Of a stretch of 64,000 bases of DNA, positions 1 through 7,574 are shown piece by piece (the first letter of the stretch is position 1; every line of letters starts with the position of its first letter). The stretch is from Bradyrhizobium septentrionale (lineage in GTDB: Bacteria > Pseudomonadota > Alphaproteobacteria > Rhizobiales > Xanthobacteraceae), in the NCBI RefSeq assembly GCF_011516645.4, contig NZ_CP088285.1, positions 2,436,501-2,500,500 on the forward strand, read 5' to 3'. The notes below the pieces were generated by a model, which ran no database searches, was not told the DNA's origin, and saw only the letters and a list, made by a program, of their open reading frames with translations. Made by a program: the position numbers and the translations under genes.

Positions 1-38
1 ACGAAGTCCGGGACGGTATTTCCGCAGAGGGTGCTGTC

Positions 39-172
39 TTCCCCTTCCCCCTGAAAGGGGGAAGGTCGGGATGGGGGTCAGCCGCAGGCGACGCTGCAAG
101 CGGAGAAAGCAGATCCCCACCCGCTTTGCTCTGGCGCGCAAAGCGACCTCCCCTTTTCAAGGGGAGGTTTGG
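39..172. repeat. Intergenic repeat family A, copy 1
   Basis: This GC-rich block begins with a hairpin of the type cccctttcagggg and ends with cctccccttttcaaggggagg. The same arrangement, including the phrase gggatgggggtcagccgc, recurs at about 63261-63385, so it is a dispersed chromosomal repeat and not a gene. Both ends can form stem-loops. The IS3 element lies about 15 bp beyond its end. Bases 1-38 show nothing recognisable. Confidence 0.75.
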
Positions 173-186
173 AGCAGCGTAGCCGC

Positions 187-211
187 TGATCTTCCCCCGA
201 AAAAGTGGACA
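187..211 (+). repeat. IS3 terminal inverted repeat (orfB side)
   Basis: This is the outer end of the IS3 copy and pairs with 3028-3052. About 19 of 25 bases match in inverted orientation. It is preceded by the target duplication ccgc at 183-186. Confidence 0.85.
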
Positions 212-214
212 GGG

Positions 215-1075
215 TTAAGCTGGTTTTAGCTCCATCTCGATCGGGGCGAGGTACCCGATGGCGGAATGGAGTCGAGTTCGATTGTAGAAGCCCTCAATGA
301 AGGCGAAGATATCGCGCTGGGCCTCGGCCCGGGTCTCATATTGGCGATGATGAACGAGCTCGGTCTTCAGGGTATGGAAGAAGCTCTCCATCGGGGCATT
401 GTCGTAGCAGTCGGCTTTGCGGCTCATTGATGCCGTGATGCCGGCGGCCGACAGGATCGCGCGATAGTCCTGTGAGGCGTACTGCACGCCGCGATCGGAG
501 TGATGGATCAATCCGCCTTCCGGATGCTGCTGCTGGATTGCCATCTTCAAGGCGGACGAGGCGAGTTCGACCTGCATGTGATCCCGCATCGCCCAACCGA
601 CGATCTTGCGGCTGAAGAGGTCCATGATGGCCGCCAGGTAGAGCCAGCCCTCTGCAGTCGGAATGTAGGTAATATCGGCGAGCCAGATCCGGTTTGGGGC
701 CGCGGCTGCAAAATGACGTTCGATGAGGTTCGGCGCGATCGGCAGGCCGTGGCGGCTGTCGGTGGTCCGAACGCGACGCGGTGATGCCATGATGGCGCGG
801 ATGCCGTGCCGATGCATCAAGCGTTCGATCCGGCCACGGCTGGCGCCACGTCCCTGTACCCGCAGAGCGGCATGGACCCGCGGACTGCCATAGCGTCCGC
901 CACTGTCTTGATGGACCTGTCGGATCGCAGCCAGCAGCGCGGCATTGGTGGTTGCGCGTGCGTTTACCGGGCGCTCACGCCAAGCGTAATAGCCGGCCGC
1001 CGAGACCCCGAGCACGGCGCACATCAGCCGCACCGGATAGGCGTCGCGATGGTCCTCAATGAAGCGGAAGCTCAT
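215..1075 (-). CDS. IS3-family transposase OrfB (DDE integrase), separated from its orfA
   Basis: The 286-residue protein is the catalytic half of an IS3-family transposase. An HTH_21-type region at about residues 45-100 precedes an rve integrase core. The catalytic triad is D134 (in LADITYIPT), D194 (in HHSDRGVQYA) and E230 (in NAPMESFFHTLK), a D-59-D-35-E spacing that fits the family exactly. The downstream RLHSAIGYLAP motif is also typical. OrfB is normally made as an OrfAB fusion through a -1 frameshift on A6G. Here the IS110 insertion has removed the upstream partner, so the frame is intact but the transposase is probably non-functional. The short frame just upstream still encodes the distal orfA tail (SIAIFAGTRT) before a stop codon. 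Confidence 0.93.
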   Translation of the reverse strand: MSFRFIEDHRDAYPVRLMCAVLGVSAAGYYAWRERPVNARATTNAALLAAIRQVHQDSGGRYGSPRVHAALRVQGRGASRGRIERLMHRHGIRAIMASPRRVRTTDSRHGLPIAPNLIERHFAAAAPNRIWLADITYIPTAEGWLYLAAIMDLFSRKIVGWAMRDHMQVELASSALKMAIQQQHPEGGLIHHSDRGVQYASQDYRAILSAAGITASMSRKADCYDNAPMESFFHTLKTELVHHRQYETRAEAQRDIFAFIEGFYNRTRLHSAIGYLAPIEMELKPA

Positions 1076-1108
1076 GTCCGGGTTCCGGCAAAGATCGCGA
1101 TCGACTTC

Positions 1109-2476
1109 CTAAGAAACAGCCTGATTGGCGTTGCACGGAATGGCCTGCAAGACAAAGCCGAGCGATTTGGCCCGGCGCTGAAGGTTAGCGAGGACGCGGC
1201 TGCGATATTGTCGCTCATATTGGTCGGCACCTGGATCCCTGTAGCTCATGCCATGCCGGAGTGTGTTGTAGAATAAAACTGCAATCTTGCGGGCGGTCGC
1301 CGTCACCGCCTTCGACTTGCCCGCGCGTGAGGACAGCCGGCGATAGAATGCTCCGAGCGCCGTATCGCTCCGCCCCACGGTTGTGGCTGCCAATCGCAGT
1401 AGTGCGGCTGCCCGGCTGGAGGATCTCCGCGTGCGTGAAGATAGTACCTTGCCACCGGAGATTTTGTTGCCGGGTGCGAGGCAGAGCCAAGAGGTGAAGT
1501 GCTTGGCGGTTGGCCACGCCCTCAGATCCTTGCCGCACTCGCCGACGAGCTTCAATGCGAGTGACGGACCCAGCCCATGGATCTCAGTCAGATCAACGCC
1601 GAGCACACCGTACAGCGCGGTCCTGACATCGAAGGTGGGTGTGTTGACCTGCTTGGTCTTTACGCGTGGCTGGGATAGCTTTCCGACCGGCTTTGCTTCT
1701 CTGTTGCTAAGCGCGGCGATCAAGACTTCGAGCTTGCGGTCGCAGTCCAGCATCTTCGCCTGGTAGATGTCGTAGAGTTCCAGCGATTGGGTCAGAGCGA
1801 AGACATGTTCCTCCCGGTCGTTGCCGATCAGCGCCGCGCGGATCGTCTCCGTTGAAGAATGGCAGCGCACGTCTCGATAGGTTGCCAGAACGTCGGGATT
1901 GCGCTCGCCTGCAACAATGGCTCGGATAATCCGCATACCAGTCGCTCCGGTGATATCCGAGACGACATGATGGAGCTGCAGGTTCATCTCCATCAGAGCC
2001 TTCTGCATGTGCTGGATATGGGCGGCAGCATATTCAACCAGCCGCTCCCGCTGGCGCAGATAAGCGCGCAGGGTCGCAATCTCGGCATCGGGACGGAAGC
2101 TGCCGCGTAACAGCCCATAGGAATGAAGCTGGCGTAACCACGCAGCATCGCTGACATCGGTCTTGCGCCCGGGCACATTCTTGGCATACCGCGCGTTGAC
2201 CAGAATGACCTCGAACCCGCGCTGCTCCAGAATCTCGTAGACCGGGATCCAATAGACGCCAGTGGATTCCATCGCGACGCTGGTCACACCGCATGTCTTG
2301 AACCAGTCCGCCAGACTATGCAGGTCCTGTGTGAACGTGCTGAACGTGCGCACTGGGACATCGGTGCAGGCCGGGTTCACGGCGGCCATGTGCATCTTTG
2401 ATCCGATGTCGATGGCAGCCGCCCCGACGTTGACTGGCTTCAATTCCGGGCGATCTGCAGTTGTCGTCTTGAGCAT
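1109..2476 (-). CDS. IS110-family DEDD transposase (recombinase)
   Basis: This 455-residue recombinase has an N-terminal RuvC-like DEDD domain. The candidate acidic residues are D23 (in AAIDIGSK), E70 (in VAMESTGVYW), and D107 and D110 (in GRKTDVSDAAWL). The C-terminal transposase_20 (IS116/IS110/IS902) domain follows, with IHGLGPSLALKLVGE and LCLAPGNKISGGK. IS110 enzymes use a bridge RNA to pair donor and target DNA. The chosen start is the ATG at 2476, because GGAGG lies 8 bases upstream; the frame stays open for six codons further. The stop codon TAG is at the very edge of the element. Both domains look complete, so the protein may be active. Confidence 0.92.
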   Translation of the reverse strand: MLKTTTADRPELKPVNVGAAAIDIGSKMHMAAVNPACTDVPVRTFSTFTQDLHSLADWFKTCGVTSVAMESTGVYWIPVYEILEQRGFEVILVNARYAKNVPGRKTDVSDAAWLRQLHSYGLLRGSFRPDAEIATLRAYLRQRERLVEYAAAHIQHMQKALMEMNLQLHHVVSDITGATGMRIIRAIVAGERNPDVLATYRDVRCHSSTETIRAALIGNDREEHVFALTQSLELYDIYQAKMLDCDRKLEVLIAALSNREAKPVGKLSQPRVKTKQVNTPTFDVRTALYGVLGVDLTEIHGLGPSLALKLVGECGKDLRAWPTAKHFTSWLCLAPGNKISGGKVLSSRTRRSSSRAAALLRLAATTVGRSDTALGAFYRRLSSRAGKSKAVTATARKIAVLFYNTLRHGMSYRDPGADQYERQYRSRVLANLQRRAKSLGFVLQAIPCNANQAVS

Positions 2477-2479
2477 TGC

Positions 2480-2700
2480 GGGTCCTCCGTCCAATCATGG
2501 GCAGGAGGGTCTGGGTTATGCCAATTTGTCATCTTCCTAATCGGGATCGCCGCCGGAGCGCCGTCACCACTCTCAAGTCCGCATGCACCCATGGACCACG
2601 TTTTTTAACGGGGACAGTGCCTCCAATAAGCTGACGGCCGCTACCCTCCCGGCCTCAGACGATAGCACAAGGCTGTTTCTACCCCGCGCAGGCACGCCAC
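2480..2700 (-). ncRNA. Candidate IS110 bridge RNA in the transposase leader
   Basis: The leader between the element end and the transposase has no gene. In the transposase direction it contains TTAAAAAA (reverse complement of 2601-2608), then a hairpin (gtcc 2577-2580 with ggac 2593-2596, and atg with cat inside), then GACTT (reverse complement of 2575-2579). The first equals the left half of the occupied target (TTTTAAAAAA). The second is complementary to the right half (AAGTC). Further on, TTAGGAAG (2533-2540) repeats the element's far end (cttcctaa at 1105-1112), and TGGACGG (2487-2493) can pair with the near end ctgtcca (2706-2712) with one G-T wobble. This order (target loop, then donor loop) fits known bridge RNAs. 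The RNA ends and fold were not computed. Confidence 0.5.
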
Positions 2701-2993
2701 GGCGCTGGACAGTTTTTTAAAATGTCCCGCTCCATGCGCAGCCGCTCATTCTCCTCGCGCAGCCGGGCGATCTCGGCAGCCTGGTCCGCCGGCATCGGCG
2801 TCGCTTGCGTCGTGGGGCGCCGCGCCGCCGCTGCCGGCTCCTGCCGGAGCTTCTCCACCCAGCGCCGCAGCACCGAATCACGCAGACCGAGTTCCTTGCC
2901 GACCGACGTGATCGACCGGCCACTCGATACCACGAGTTCAGCGGCCTGCCGCTTGTACTCCTCGGTAAACGACCGACGTTGACGCTCTTGCAT
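2679..2993 (-). pseudogene. IS3-family OrfA, 3' end replaced by IS110 sequence
   Basis: The frame starts with the HTH_Tnp_1 domain (RSFTEEYKRQAAELV, then SITSVGKELGLRDSVLRRWV). It continues with the leucine-zipper segment AAEIARLREENERLRMERDILK. The family normally continues K-S/A-I/A...F at this point, across an A6G frameshift signal. Here the sequence departs into NCPAPWRACAG, which is read from the IS110 end (from about 2712 downwards). The real OrfA portion is therefore 2713-2993. The missing tail is still present beyond the IS110 at about 1076-1107. DNA binding could persist, but OrfAB cannot be made. Confidence 0.88.
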
Positions 2994-3027
2994 CCGACAC
3001 CTCCGGGCTCTCTGAGCCTACTACAGG

Positions 3028-3052
3028 TGTCCACTCATTCGGAGGAGGTTCA
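3028..3052 (-). repeat. IS3 terminal inverted repeat (orfA side)
   Basis: The reverse complement begins tgaacctcctccgaatgagt and matches the end at 187-211. It is followed by the target duplication ccgc at 3053-3056, whose last base lies two bases short of the acdS stop codon. Confidence 0.85.
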
Positions 3053-3057
3053 CCGCC

Positions 3058-4071
3058 TCACCCGTTCCTGAACGCGTAGGCGTAGCCGTTGAGCGCCGGT
3101 GCGCCGCCGAGATGGGCGTAGAGCACCTTCGATCCGGCCGGGAAGAAGCCCTTCTGCACCAGATCGATCATGCCCTGCATCGATTTCCCCTCATAGACGG
3201 GGTCGGTGATCATGCCTTCGAGCCGCGCGCTGAGGCGGATCGCCGCCTTCGTCTCTTCCGAGGGCACGCCATAGGCGGGATAGGCGTAATCCTCGATCAG
3301 CACGACATCGTCCTCGACGATGTCGCGGCCGAGCTCGACAAGTTTCGCGGTGTTCTGCGCGATCGACAGCACCTGCGCCTTGGTCTGGGCGGGCGTGAAC
3401 GAACCGTCAATGCCGATCACGTTGCGCGCGCGCCCGTCGGCGGCGAAGCCGACCAGCATGCCGGCGTGGGTCGAGCCGGTCACCGTGCAGACGACGATGT
3501 AGTCGAACTTGACGCCGAGCTGGCGCTCCTGCGCGCGCACCTCTTCGGCGAAGCCGACATAACCGAGCCCGCCATATTTGTGCACGGAGGCGCCGGCCGG
3601 AATGGCGTAGGGCTTGCCGCCCGCCGCCTTCACCTCCTCGATCGCCTGCTCCCAGCTCTTGCGGATGCCGATGTCGAAACCTTCGTCGACCAGGCGCACA
3701 TCGGCGCCCATCACGCGCGAGAGCAGGATGTTGCCGACACGGTCGTAGACCGCGTCCTCATGCGGCACCCAGCTTTCCTGCACCAGCCGGCACTTCATGC
3801 CGATCTTGGCCGCGACGGCCGCCACCATGCGCGTATGGTTCGACTGCACGCCGCCGATCGAGACCAGCGTGTCGGCGTTGGAGGCGATCGCATCAGGAAT
3901 GATGTATTCGAGCTTGCGCAGCTTGTTGCCGCCGAAGGCTAAGCCCGAATTGCAATCCTCGCGCTTGGCGTAGAGCTCGACCTTGCCGCCGAGATGCTTT
4001 GACAGCCGATCGAGCTTCTCGATGGCGGTCGGTCCGAAGGTGAGCGGATAGCGCGCGAACTTCTCCAGCAT
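3058..4071 (-). CDS. acdS: 1-aminocyclopropane-1-carboxylate (ACC) deaminase
   Basis: This cytoplasmic PLP enzyme opens ACC, the plant ethylene precursor, to 2-oxobutyrate and ammonia. The 337-residue length matches the family, and the sequence ends in the usual FRNG. The PLP lysine is K50 ([10 protein letters not shown]). [11 protein letters not shown] supplies the cofactor and substrate site. E294 (in DPVYEGKS) and L321 (in [10 protein letters not shown]) correspond to the Glu and Leu that separate true ACC deaminases from D-cysteine desulfhydrases. The start at 4071 is chosen because AGAGGA precedes it at good spacing; the frame runs 13 codons further without support. It is divergent from the Lrp-type gene at 4233, its presumed activator. 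The IS3 element sits directly after the stop codon and replaces whatever followed. Confidence 0.96.
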   Translation of the reverse strand: MLEKFARYPLTFGPTAIEKLDRLSKHLGGKVELYAKREDCNSGLAFGGNKLRKLEYIIPDAIASNADTLVSIGGVQSNHTRMVAAVAAKIGMKCRLVQESWVPHEDAVYDRVGNILLSRVMGADVRLVDEGFDIGIRKSWEQAIEEVKAAGGKPYAIPAGASVHKYGGLGYVGFAEEVRAQERQLGVKFDYIVVCTVTGSTHAGMLVGFAADGRARNVIGIDGSFTPAQTKAQVLSIAQNTAKLVELGRDIVEDDVVLIEDYAYPAYGVPSEETKAAIRLSARLEGMITDPVYEGKSMQGMIDLVQKGFFPAGSKVLYAHLGGAPALNGYAYAFRNG

Positions 4072-4232
4072 ACTGGCATCCTCTTTGGTGGTCTGGAACG
4101 GCGGCCACACCTATCACCCCAGGCGCGAAAGGTGTTCTCTAACTCAGCCCTCGCAGCTACCGATGATTGCTGGTTCTGGCGCAGATGCTATGTTTTCTTT
4201 CATAAACCAGTCCAACAGTGAGAGATTCTTCC
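4072..4232. promoter_or_regulatory. Shared acdS/acdR promoter region
   Basis: The 161-bp divergent spacer must hold both promoters. It is more AT-rich than its surroundings around tatgttttctttcataaa (about 4189-4206). A weak interrupted repeat ctggtt (4170-4175) ... aaccag (4205-4210) flanks that AT-rich part, which is a plausible Lrp-type site. In studied systems the Lrp-like AcdR acts on acdS from such a spacer. The operator assignment is inference. Confidence 0.5.
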
Positions 4233-4697
4233 ATGTCCGCCCGGCTCGATCGCATCGACCTCAAGATGTTGAGATTGCTGCAGAAGAACGGCCGGCTCAG
4301 CAATGCCGAGCTGGCCGATCAGGTCGGCGTCAGCCCCGCCACCTGTCATCGCCGGACGCAAGCGCTGTTCGACGAGGGCTATGTCAGCGGCGTCCGCGCC
4401 ATGGTGGCGCCGCGCAAGCTCGGCAAGGGCACGCTGGTGATGGTCGGCGTCGTGCTCGACCGCTCGACGCCGGAGAGCTTTGCGAGCTTCGAGCAGGCCG
4501 TGGCGAAGCTCAAATGCGTGCTCGACTGCCACCTCGTCGCCGGCGATTTCGACTACTTCCTCAAGATCCGCGCCGGCGACGTCGACGACTTCAAGCGCAT
4601 CCATGGCGACCAGCTGATCGCACTGCCCGGCGTGCGCCAGACCCGCACCTTCTTCGTGATGAAGGAGGTGGTGGACAATGCGGCGCTGGAGTTTTGA
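4233..4697 (+). CDS. acdR: Lrp/AsnC-family regulator of ACC deaminase
   Basis: The 154-residue protein has an N-terminal AsnC-type helix-turn-helix (LDRIDLKMLRLLQKNGRLSNAELADQVGVSPATCHRR) and a C-terminal RAM ligand-sensing and oligomerisation domain (TLVMVGVVLDRST ... HLVAGDFDYFLKIRAGD). Its divergent position beside acdS, as in other acdS loci, identifies it as the likely AcdR. The ATG at 4233 is preferred over the GTG at 4218 because GAGA lies at ribosome-binding distance. A 14-bp stem-loop follows the stop codon. A decayed copy of this gene's last 36 codons lies at 5720-5848. Confidence 0.9.
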   Translation: MSARLDRIDLKMLRLLQKNGRLSNAELADQVGVSPATCHRRTQALFDEGYVSGVRAMVAPRKLGKGTLVMVGVVLDRSTPESFASFEQAVAKLKCVLDCHLVAGDFDYFLKIRAGDVDDFKRIHGDQLIALPGVRQTRTFFVMKEVVDNAALEF

Positions 4698-4699
4698 GC

Positions 4700-4835
4700 C
4701 GCTAAAGCGCGATGAGATTGGGTTGAATCGTCATCGCGCTTTAGCTCGTTGTTTGAGCATGATCTCCGCGCAAACGCGTTCCGCGTTTGTCGCGAAGGAA
4801 AACCGCTTCGCACTTTTCCGGATCATGCTTTAGCT
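4700..4835. repeat. Intergenic repeat family B, copy 1, doubling as terminator
   Basis: The block opens with a perfect 14-bp stem (ctaaagcgcgatga 4702-4715 with tcatcgcgctttag). It continues with ttgagcatgatc ... gcgaagg aaaaccgcttcgcacttttccggatcatg. The same units lie at 59377-59477 in the opposite orientation. The first hairpin directly after acdR could end its transcript, although no T-run follows. Confidence 0.75.
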
Positions 4836-4847
4836 CCGCTCGGCAAC

Positions 4848-5090
4848 CTACTTCGAAGCTTTGGCGATCTTGTGCCCGAGATGGCCGGTCTGATGATCTC
4901 TGCGGAGTTGGCTCAGCGACGTCTCATTCAGTGCGGCCAGGACATCGCTCAACTTCTCGGTTTCGGGATAACCCGCCGCGAAACCCGGCCCGTAAACCTT
5001 GCGCAGGGTGCGCAGCAGCGTGTCGCCGTGCTTGCCGCTGATTTCGCCGTCCTTGTTGGGATGCCGATTGTCGAGACCTGGCTTGCTCAT
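4848..5090 (-). CDS. Small conserved-type hypothetical protein (80 aa)
   Basis: The start at 5090 is chosen because GGGAGAG lies 8 bases upstream. The frame continues 23 codons further without a ribosome-binding site. The product is soluble, lysine- and histidine-rich, and has no signal peptide. It contains KDGEISGKHGDTLLRTLRKVYGPGFAAGYP and ends KIAKASK (the first phrase spans residues 13-42). I do not recognise a domain. Codon use and the ribosome-binding site favour a real gene. It stands alone between repeat families B and C and faces acdR. Confidence 0.6.
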   Translation of the reverse strand: MSKPGLDNRHPNKDGEISGKHGDTLLRTLRKVYGPGFAAGYPETEKLSDVLAALNETSLSQLRRDHQTGHLGHKIAKASK

Positions 5091-5495
5091 GCTGCTCTCC
5101 CTTGCGCTTTTTGCTGGCAGCATCTGCCTGCGGAGACCAAATGGCAATTGAGGCCGCATAAATGGGCTGGGGAACCCCTTCCAACGCCCTCATACAGCCT
5201 TCGTCGAAGGCGAGTATTGGGTGGCTATTTGCGGCGTATTCGGTCAATGTGACTTACGTGCTCCTGCGGACTCCAGAGAGGCCGGACGCGGCAATCGTAG
5301 CAGCAAGTTGCGTCGATACGGGAAGCCACAGCTCCATTGCGTCACAGCACAGTCCTGCGTTAGAGCGTTCTCGAGCGAAGTGGACCCCGGTTCGCGTGAA
5401 GAAAACGCGTCAAAACAAAAAGCTAGAGCTTCGGTTCTGATTTAATCAGAGCCGAAAATGCTCTAGAGCACCCCCTACACTGCAGAGGTGGACAG
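5091..5495. other. Intergenic region, repeat-bearing
   Basis: No convincing gene is seen here. The right part is taken up by repeat family C (about 5361-5467). The rest lacks coding character and clear promoters. Confidence 0.6.
5361..5467 (+). repeat. Intergenic repeat family C, copy 1
   Basis: The unit starts tagagcgttctcgagcgaag, continues through ggttcgcgtgaagaaaacgc, and ends in a hairpin (agagcttcggttctgattt with its complement, closing in gctctag). Related copies lie at 50504-50608 and, inverted, at 52163-52260. This looks like a dispersed rhizobial palindromic element. Confidence 0.8.
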
Positions 5496-5702
5496 ATGTC
5501 ATATGCCTACAAGCTGAATGAAGACGTTCACCACCGGGCCCAGGGGCCGCAGGGGCGTGCCGAGGCCGATCAGCCGGCGGTCTACACCATCGTTCAACGC
5601 ATGCCGATTGAAGCAGACGGACGGCTTCGATACCGCATCAGGAGCAAAGCCGGCAACATCGAGCGCGTGGTGACGGAAGAGCAGCTGTCGTACTCTCAAT
5701 AG
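5496..5702 (+). CDS. Small hypothetical protein (68 aa)
   Basis: The ATG at 5496 follows gaggtgga at ribosome-binding distance. The middle and end of the product read AVYTIVQRMPIEADGRLRYRIRSKAGNIERVVTEEQL, an SH3-like compact beta-strand pattern (basic, soluble, no signal peptide). I recognise the style from short conserved rhizobial proteins but know no function. The gene is monocistronic, and the Lrp fragment begins just after it. Confidence 0.65.
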   Translation: MSYAYKLNEDVHHRAQGPQGRAEADQPAVYTIVQRMPIEADGRLRYRIRSKAGNIERVVTEEQLSYSQ

Positions 5703-5719
5703 GCAATGCGCGGCCGTCG

Positions 5720-5848
5720 AAATCGGCGCAGGTCGATGGCTTCGAGCGCGTCCATGTCGACCGGGTGAGCGCGCCACGCGGCGTGCGGCAGACCCGCACA
5801 TCCTTCGTCATGAAGCAGGTGGTGGACAATGCGGCACCGGAGTTTTGA
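5720..5848 (+). pseudogene. Fragment of an Lrp/AsnC regulator C-terminus
   Basis: In frame to the stop codon at 5846-5848, the DNA encodes GVRQTRTSFVMKQVVDNAAPEF. The end of the neighbouring acdR product is GVRQTRTFFVMKEVVDNAALEF. Similarity extends upstream through GFERVHVD (acdR DFKRIHGD). No HTH half is present nearby, so this is a remnant of a duplicated or displaced acdR-like gene. Confidence 0.85.
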
Positions 5849-6016
5849 GCCTGACATGATCAGTGCCGCGGAGTGGCGGTGAGTTGGCTCGGCCGGGCGA
5901 CCCGGGAGGAGTAATCCTCTCATTCGACTTGATGGGCCGCGCAAATCGGCGCAATCTCACCCGGAATCCCCTCAGGGTGCGGGGATGCGAGCGCGGACGC
6001 GCGGGGACATCCGCGG

Positions 6017-7177
6017 ATGACGATCATGAACGTCACGACGATGAGACTGGTCATACCGTTGCTGGCACTTGCCGCCGGCGGCACGGCGGCGCTCGTCTAC
6101 GGCATCCACCAAACCCAGCAAATCCTCGGCGTGAGCACGCCTTTGATGGCGACAGCGCCATCCGCGCCGGCGGTTCCCGCGCAAGACCAGGACAAGACGC
6201 CGCTGGCAAAGGCGCAAACCGAGACCGCGGCGCTGGCCAACGCGCTGGCAGGACCACCGCCAGCACCGGGCAGCGGTGCGGTGCCGGAGTTCGACGTCGT
6301 CAGCATCGAGCCGACCGGCGAGACCGTCGTCGCCGGCAGGGCAGCGCCGGGCGCAACGGTAGAATTGCTGCGCAATGGCGAGGTGCACGATCGCATCGTG
6401 GCTGATGCATCCGGCCAGTTCGTCATGGTTCCGCGCCCGCTTCCGCCGGGAAACTATGACCTGACCCTGCGCATCACGCGCGACGGCAAGCAGGTGACCT
6501 CCAAGCAGAGCGTGGCCGTGGCGCTCGAGGCTGCGGCAAGGGAGCGGCCGATGGTGGCGCTGATGGCGCCGGACAAACCGATCCGGGTGCTGTCGCAACC
6601 CGCAGCCGCGGCCCCGGGGGCCGGGAAGGTGGCGGTCGAGGCCGTCGAGACCGAACCGGGCGGCAAGCTCCGTGTGAGCGGTCAGGCAGCTCCCGGCGCG
6701 ACCGTCAGGCTCTACCTCAACGACAGCTTGATCACATCCGCCACGGCCGACGAGGCGGGGCACCTCTCGGTCACGATCAACAAGGGCGTCACGGCTGGCG
6801 ATTATCGGATCCGGCTTGACGACGTCGACCCCGGCTCCGGCAAGGTCCGTGCGCGTGCCGAGGTGCCGTTCAACGTTCCGGAGACGACGGCGACCGCATC
6901 GATCCCGGTCCCCGGAACGTCTTCCAGCCGTGCGGATGTATCCGCAACGCAGCTGGCGGCGGCGACAACCACCGCGACAGTGAGTTCACCCTCCGCCGTG
7001 ATCGTGCCGAAGATCACGACGACCACCGTGGTCCGCGGCGACAGTCTGTGGCGGATCAGCCAGCGCGCACTCGGCGCCGGGCAGCGCTACGCGGTGATCT
7101 ATCGGGCCAACCAGCAGCAGATCCGCAATCCGAACTTGATCTATCCAGGCCAGGTCTTCGTCCTGCCGACACGGTGA
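6017..7177 (+). CDS. Envelope LysM-domain protein with Ig-like repeats
   Basis: The 386-residue protein begins with a single hydrophobic segment (MRLVIPLLALAAGGTAALVYG), which can act as signal anchor. A Pro/Ala-rich linker follows. Then come two bacterial Ig-like units, each with a V.G.A.PGATV.L..NG core (about residues 95-170 and 215-290). A second Thr/Ser-rich linker leads to a C-terminal LysM domain (VVRGDSLWRISQRALGAG..YAVIYRANQQQIRNPNLIYPGQVFVLP, about residues 337-385). LysM binds peptidoglycan, so the protein probably links the inner membrane with the wall. ATG codons at 6017, 6026 and 6041 are all possible starts. Confidence 0.85.
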   Translation: MTIMNVTTMRLVIPLLALAAGGTAALVYGIHQTQQILGVSTPLMATAPSAPAVPAQDQDKTPLAKAQTETAALANALAGPPPAPGSGAVPEFDVVSIEPTGETVVAGRAAPGATVELLRNGEVHDRIVADASGQFVMVPRPLPPGNYDLTLRITRDGKQVTSKQSVAVALEAAARERPMVALMAPDKPIRVLSQPAAAAPGAGKVAVEAVETEPGGKLRVSGQAAPGATVRLYLNDSLITSATADEAGHLSVTINKGVTAGDYRIRLDDVDPGSGKVRARAEVPFNVPETTATASIPVPGTSSSRADVSATQLAAATTTATVSSPSAVIVPKITTTTVVRGDSLWRISQRALGAGQRYAVIYRANQQQIRNPNLIYPGQVFVLPTR

Positions 7178-7193
7178 GTCCGGCACTCTCCGG

Positions 7194-7574
7194 TCACTTG
7201 CCGGGTGATTTCAGGAAGGCCACGATCCCAGCGCGATCCTCCGCCGAGCGCACCCCGGTGTATGGCTTCATGCCGTTGCCCGACACCAGCGCGTCCGGAT
7301 CCTCGATGAAGCGCAGCAACCTGTCCTCGTCCCAGACGATGTCGGATGATTTCATCGCCTCCGAATAGCGATAGTTTGCCACCGATCCGGCCTTGCGGCC
7401 GATGATGTTGTGCAGGTTCGGGCCGGCGCGGTTGTCGCCGTCCTTGACCGTGTGGCAGGTGCGGCAGGAATTGTTGAACGCCTGCTCGCCGGACGCGCCG
7501 GCATCCTGGCCACGGGATGCCGACAACGGCAGGACGGTCAGCCCGCAAAGCAGGATCATGAAACTTGGCCGCAT
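7194..7574 (-). CDS. Class I c-type cytochrome
   Basis: The 126-residue protein has a cleavable signal (MRPSFMILLCGLTVLPLSASRGQ) and a single heme site CRTCH at about residues 37-41. GPNLHNIIGRKAG follows, and the methionine ligand lies in GNGMKPYTG. It resembles the small soluble cytochromes c of the mitochondrial-like class used as periplasmic electron carriers. It is convergent with the LysM gene (16 bp apart) and divergent from the sirtuin gene. No redox partner is next to it. Confidence 0.92.
   Translation of the reverse strand: MRPSFMILLCGLTVLPLSASRGQDAGASGEQAFNNSCRTCHTVKDGDNRAGPNLHNIIGRKAGSVANYRYSEAMKSSDIVWDEDRLLRFIEDPDALVSGNGMKPYTGVRSAEDRAGIVAFLKSPGK

Larger units (their letters stand above)
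1108..2712 (-). mobile_element. IS110-family element nested in the IS3 copy
   Basis: Boundaries come from rejoining the IS3 sequence. The left flank ends ...tcgactt at 1107 and the right flank begins ttttttaaaa at 2713. The restored site reads cgacttttttaaaa, which is the expected orfA/orfB junction. That leaves about 1.6 kb with TT shared at the joints and no long inverted repeats, as usual for IS110. One transposase gene ends one base from the downstream edge. An untranslated leader of about 235 bp occupies the other end, which is the IS110-group layout (noncoding RNA upstream of the gene) and not the IS1111-group layout. Confidence 0.85.
187..3052 (-). mobile_element. IS3-family insertion sequence, interrupted by an IS110 element
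   Basis: The outer boundaries are seen directly. The end at 187-211 and the reverse complement of 3028-3052 agree at most of 25 positions and share tga-c-tcc-ccgaa and agtggaca. The element begins with TG and ends with CA. It is flanked by ccgc at 183-186 and 3053-3056, a 4-bp target duplication typical of IS3-family insertions. It encodes orfA (HTH plus leucine zipper) and orfB (DDE integrase). The two reading frames are separated by a nested IS110 element, so the IS3 copy cannot make its OrfAB transposase. Without the IS110 the element would be about 1.25 kb, which is normal for the family. It landed two bases beyond the acdS stop codon, with the duplicated target touching it. Confidence 0.92.

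Noticed and set aside
3058..4071. D-cysteine desulfhydrase as alternative identity
   Set aside because: E294 and L321 are the residues found in true ACC deaminases, and the Lrp-type regulator is adjacent.
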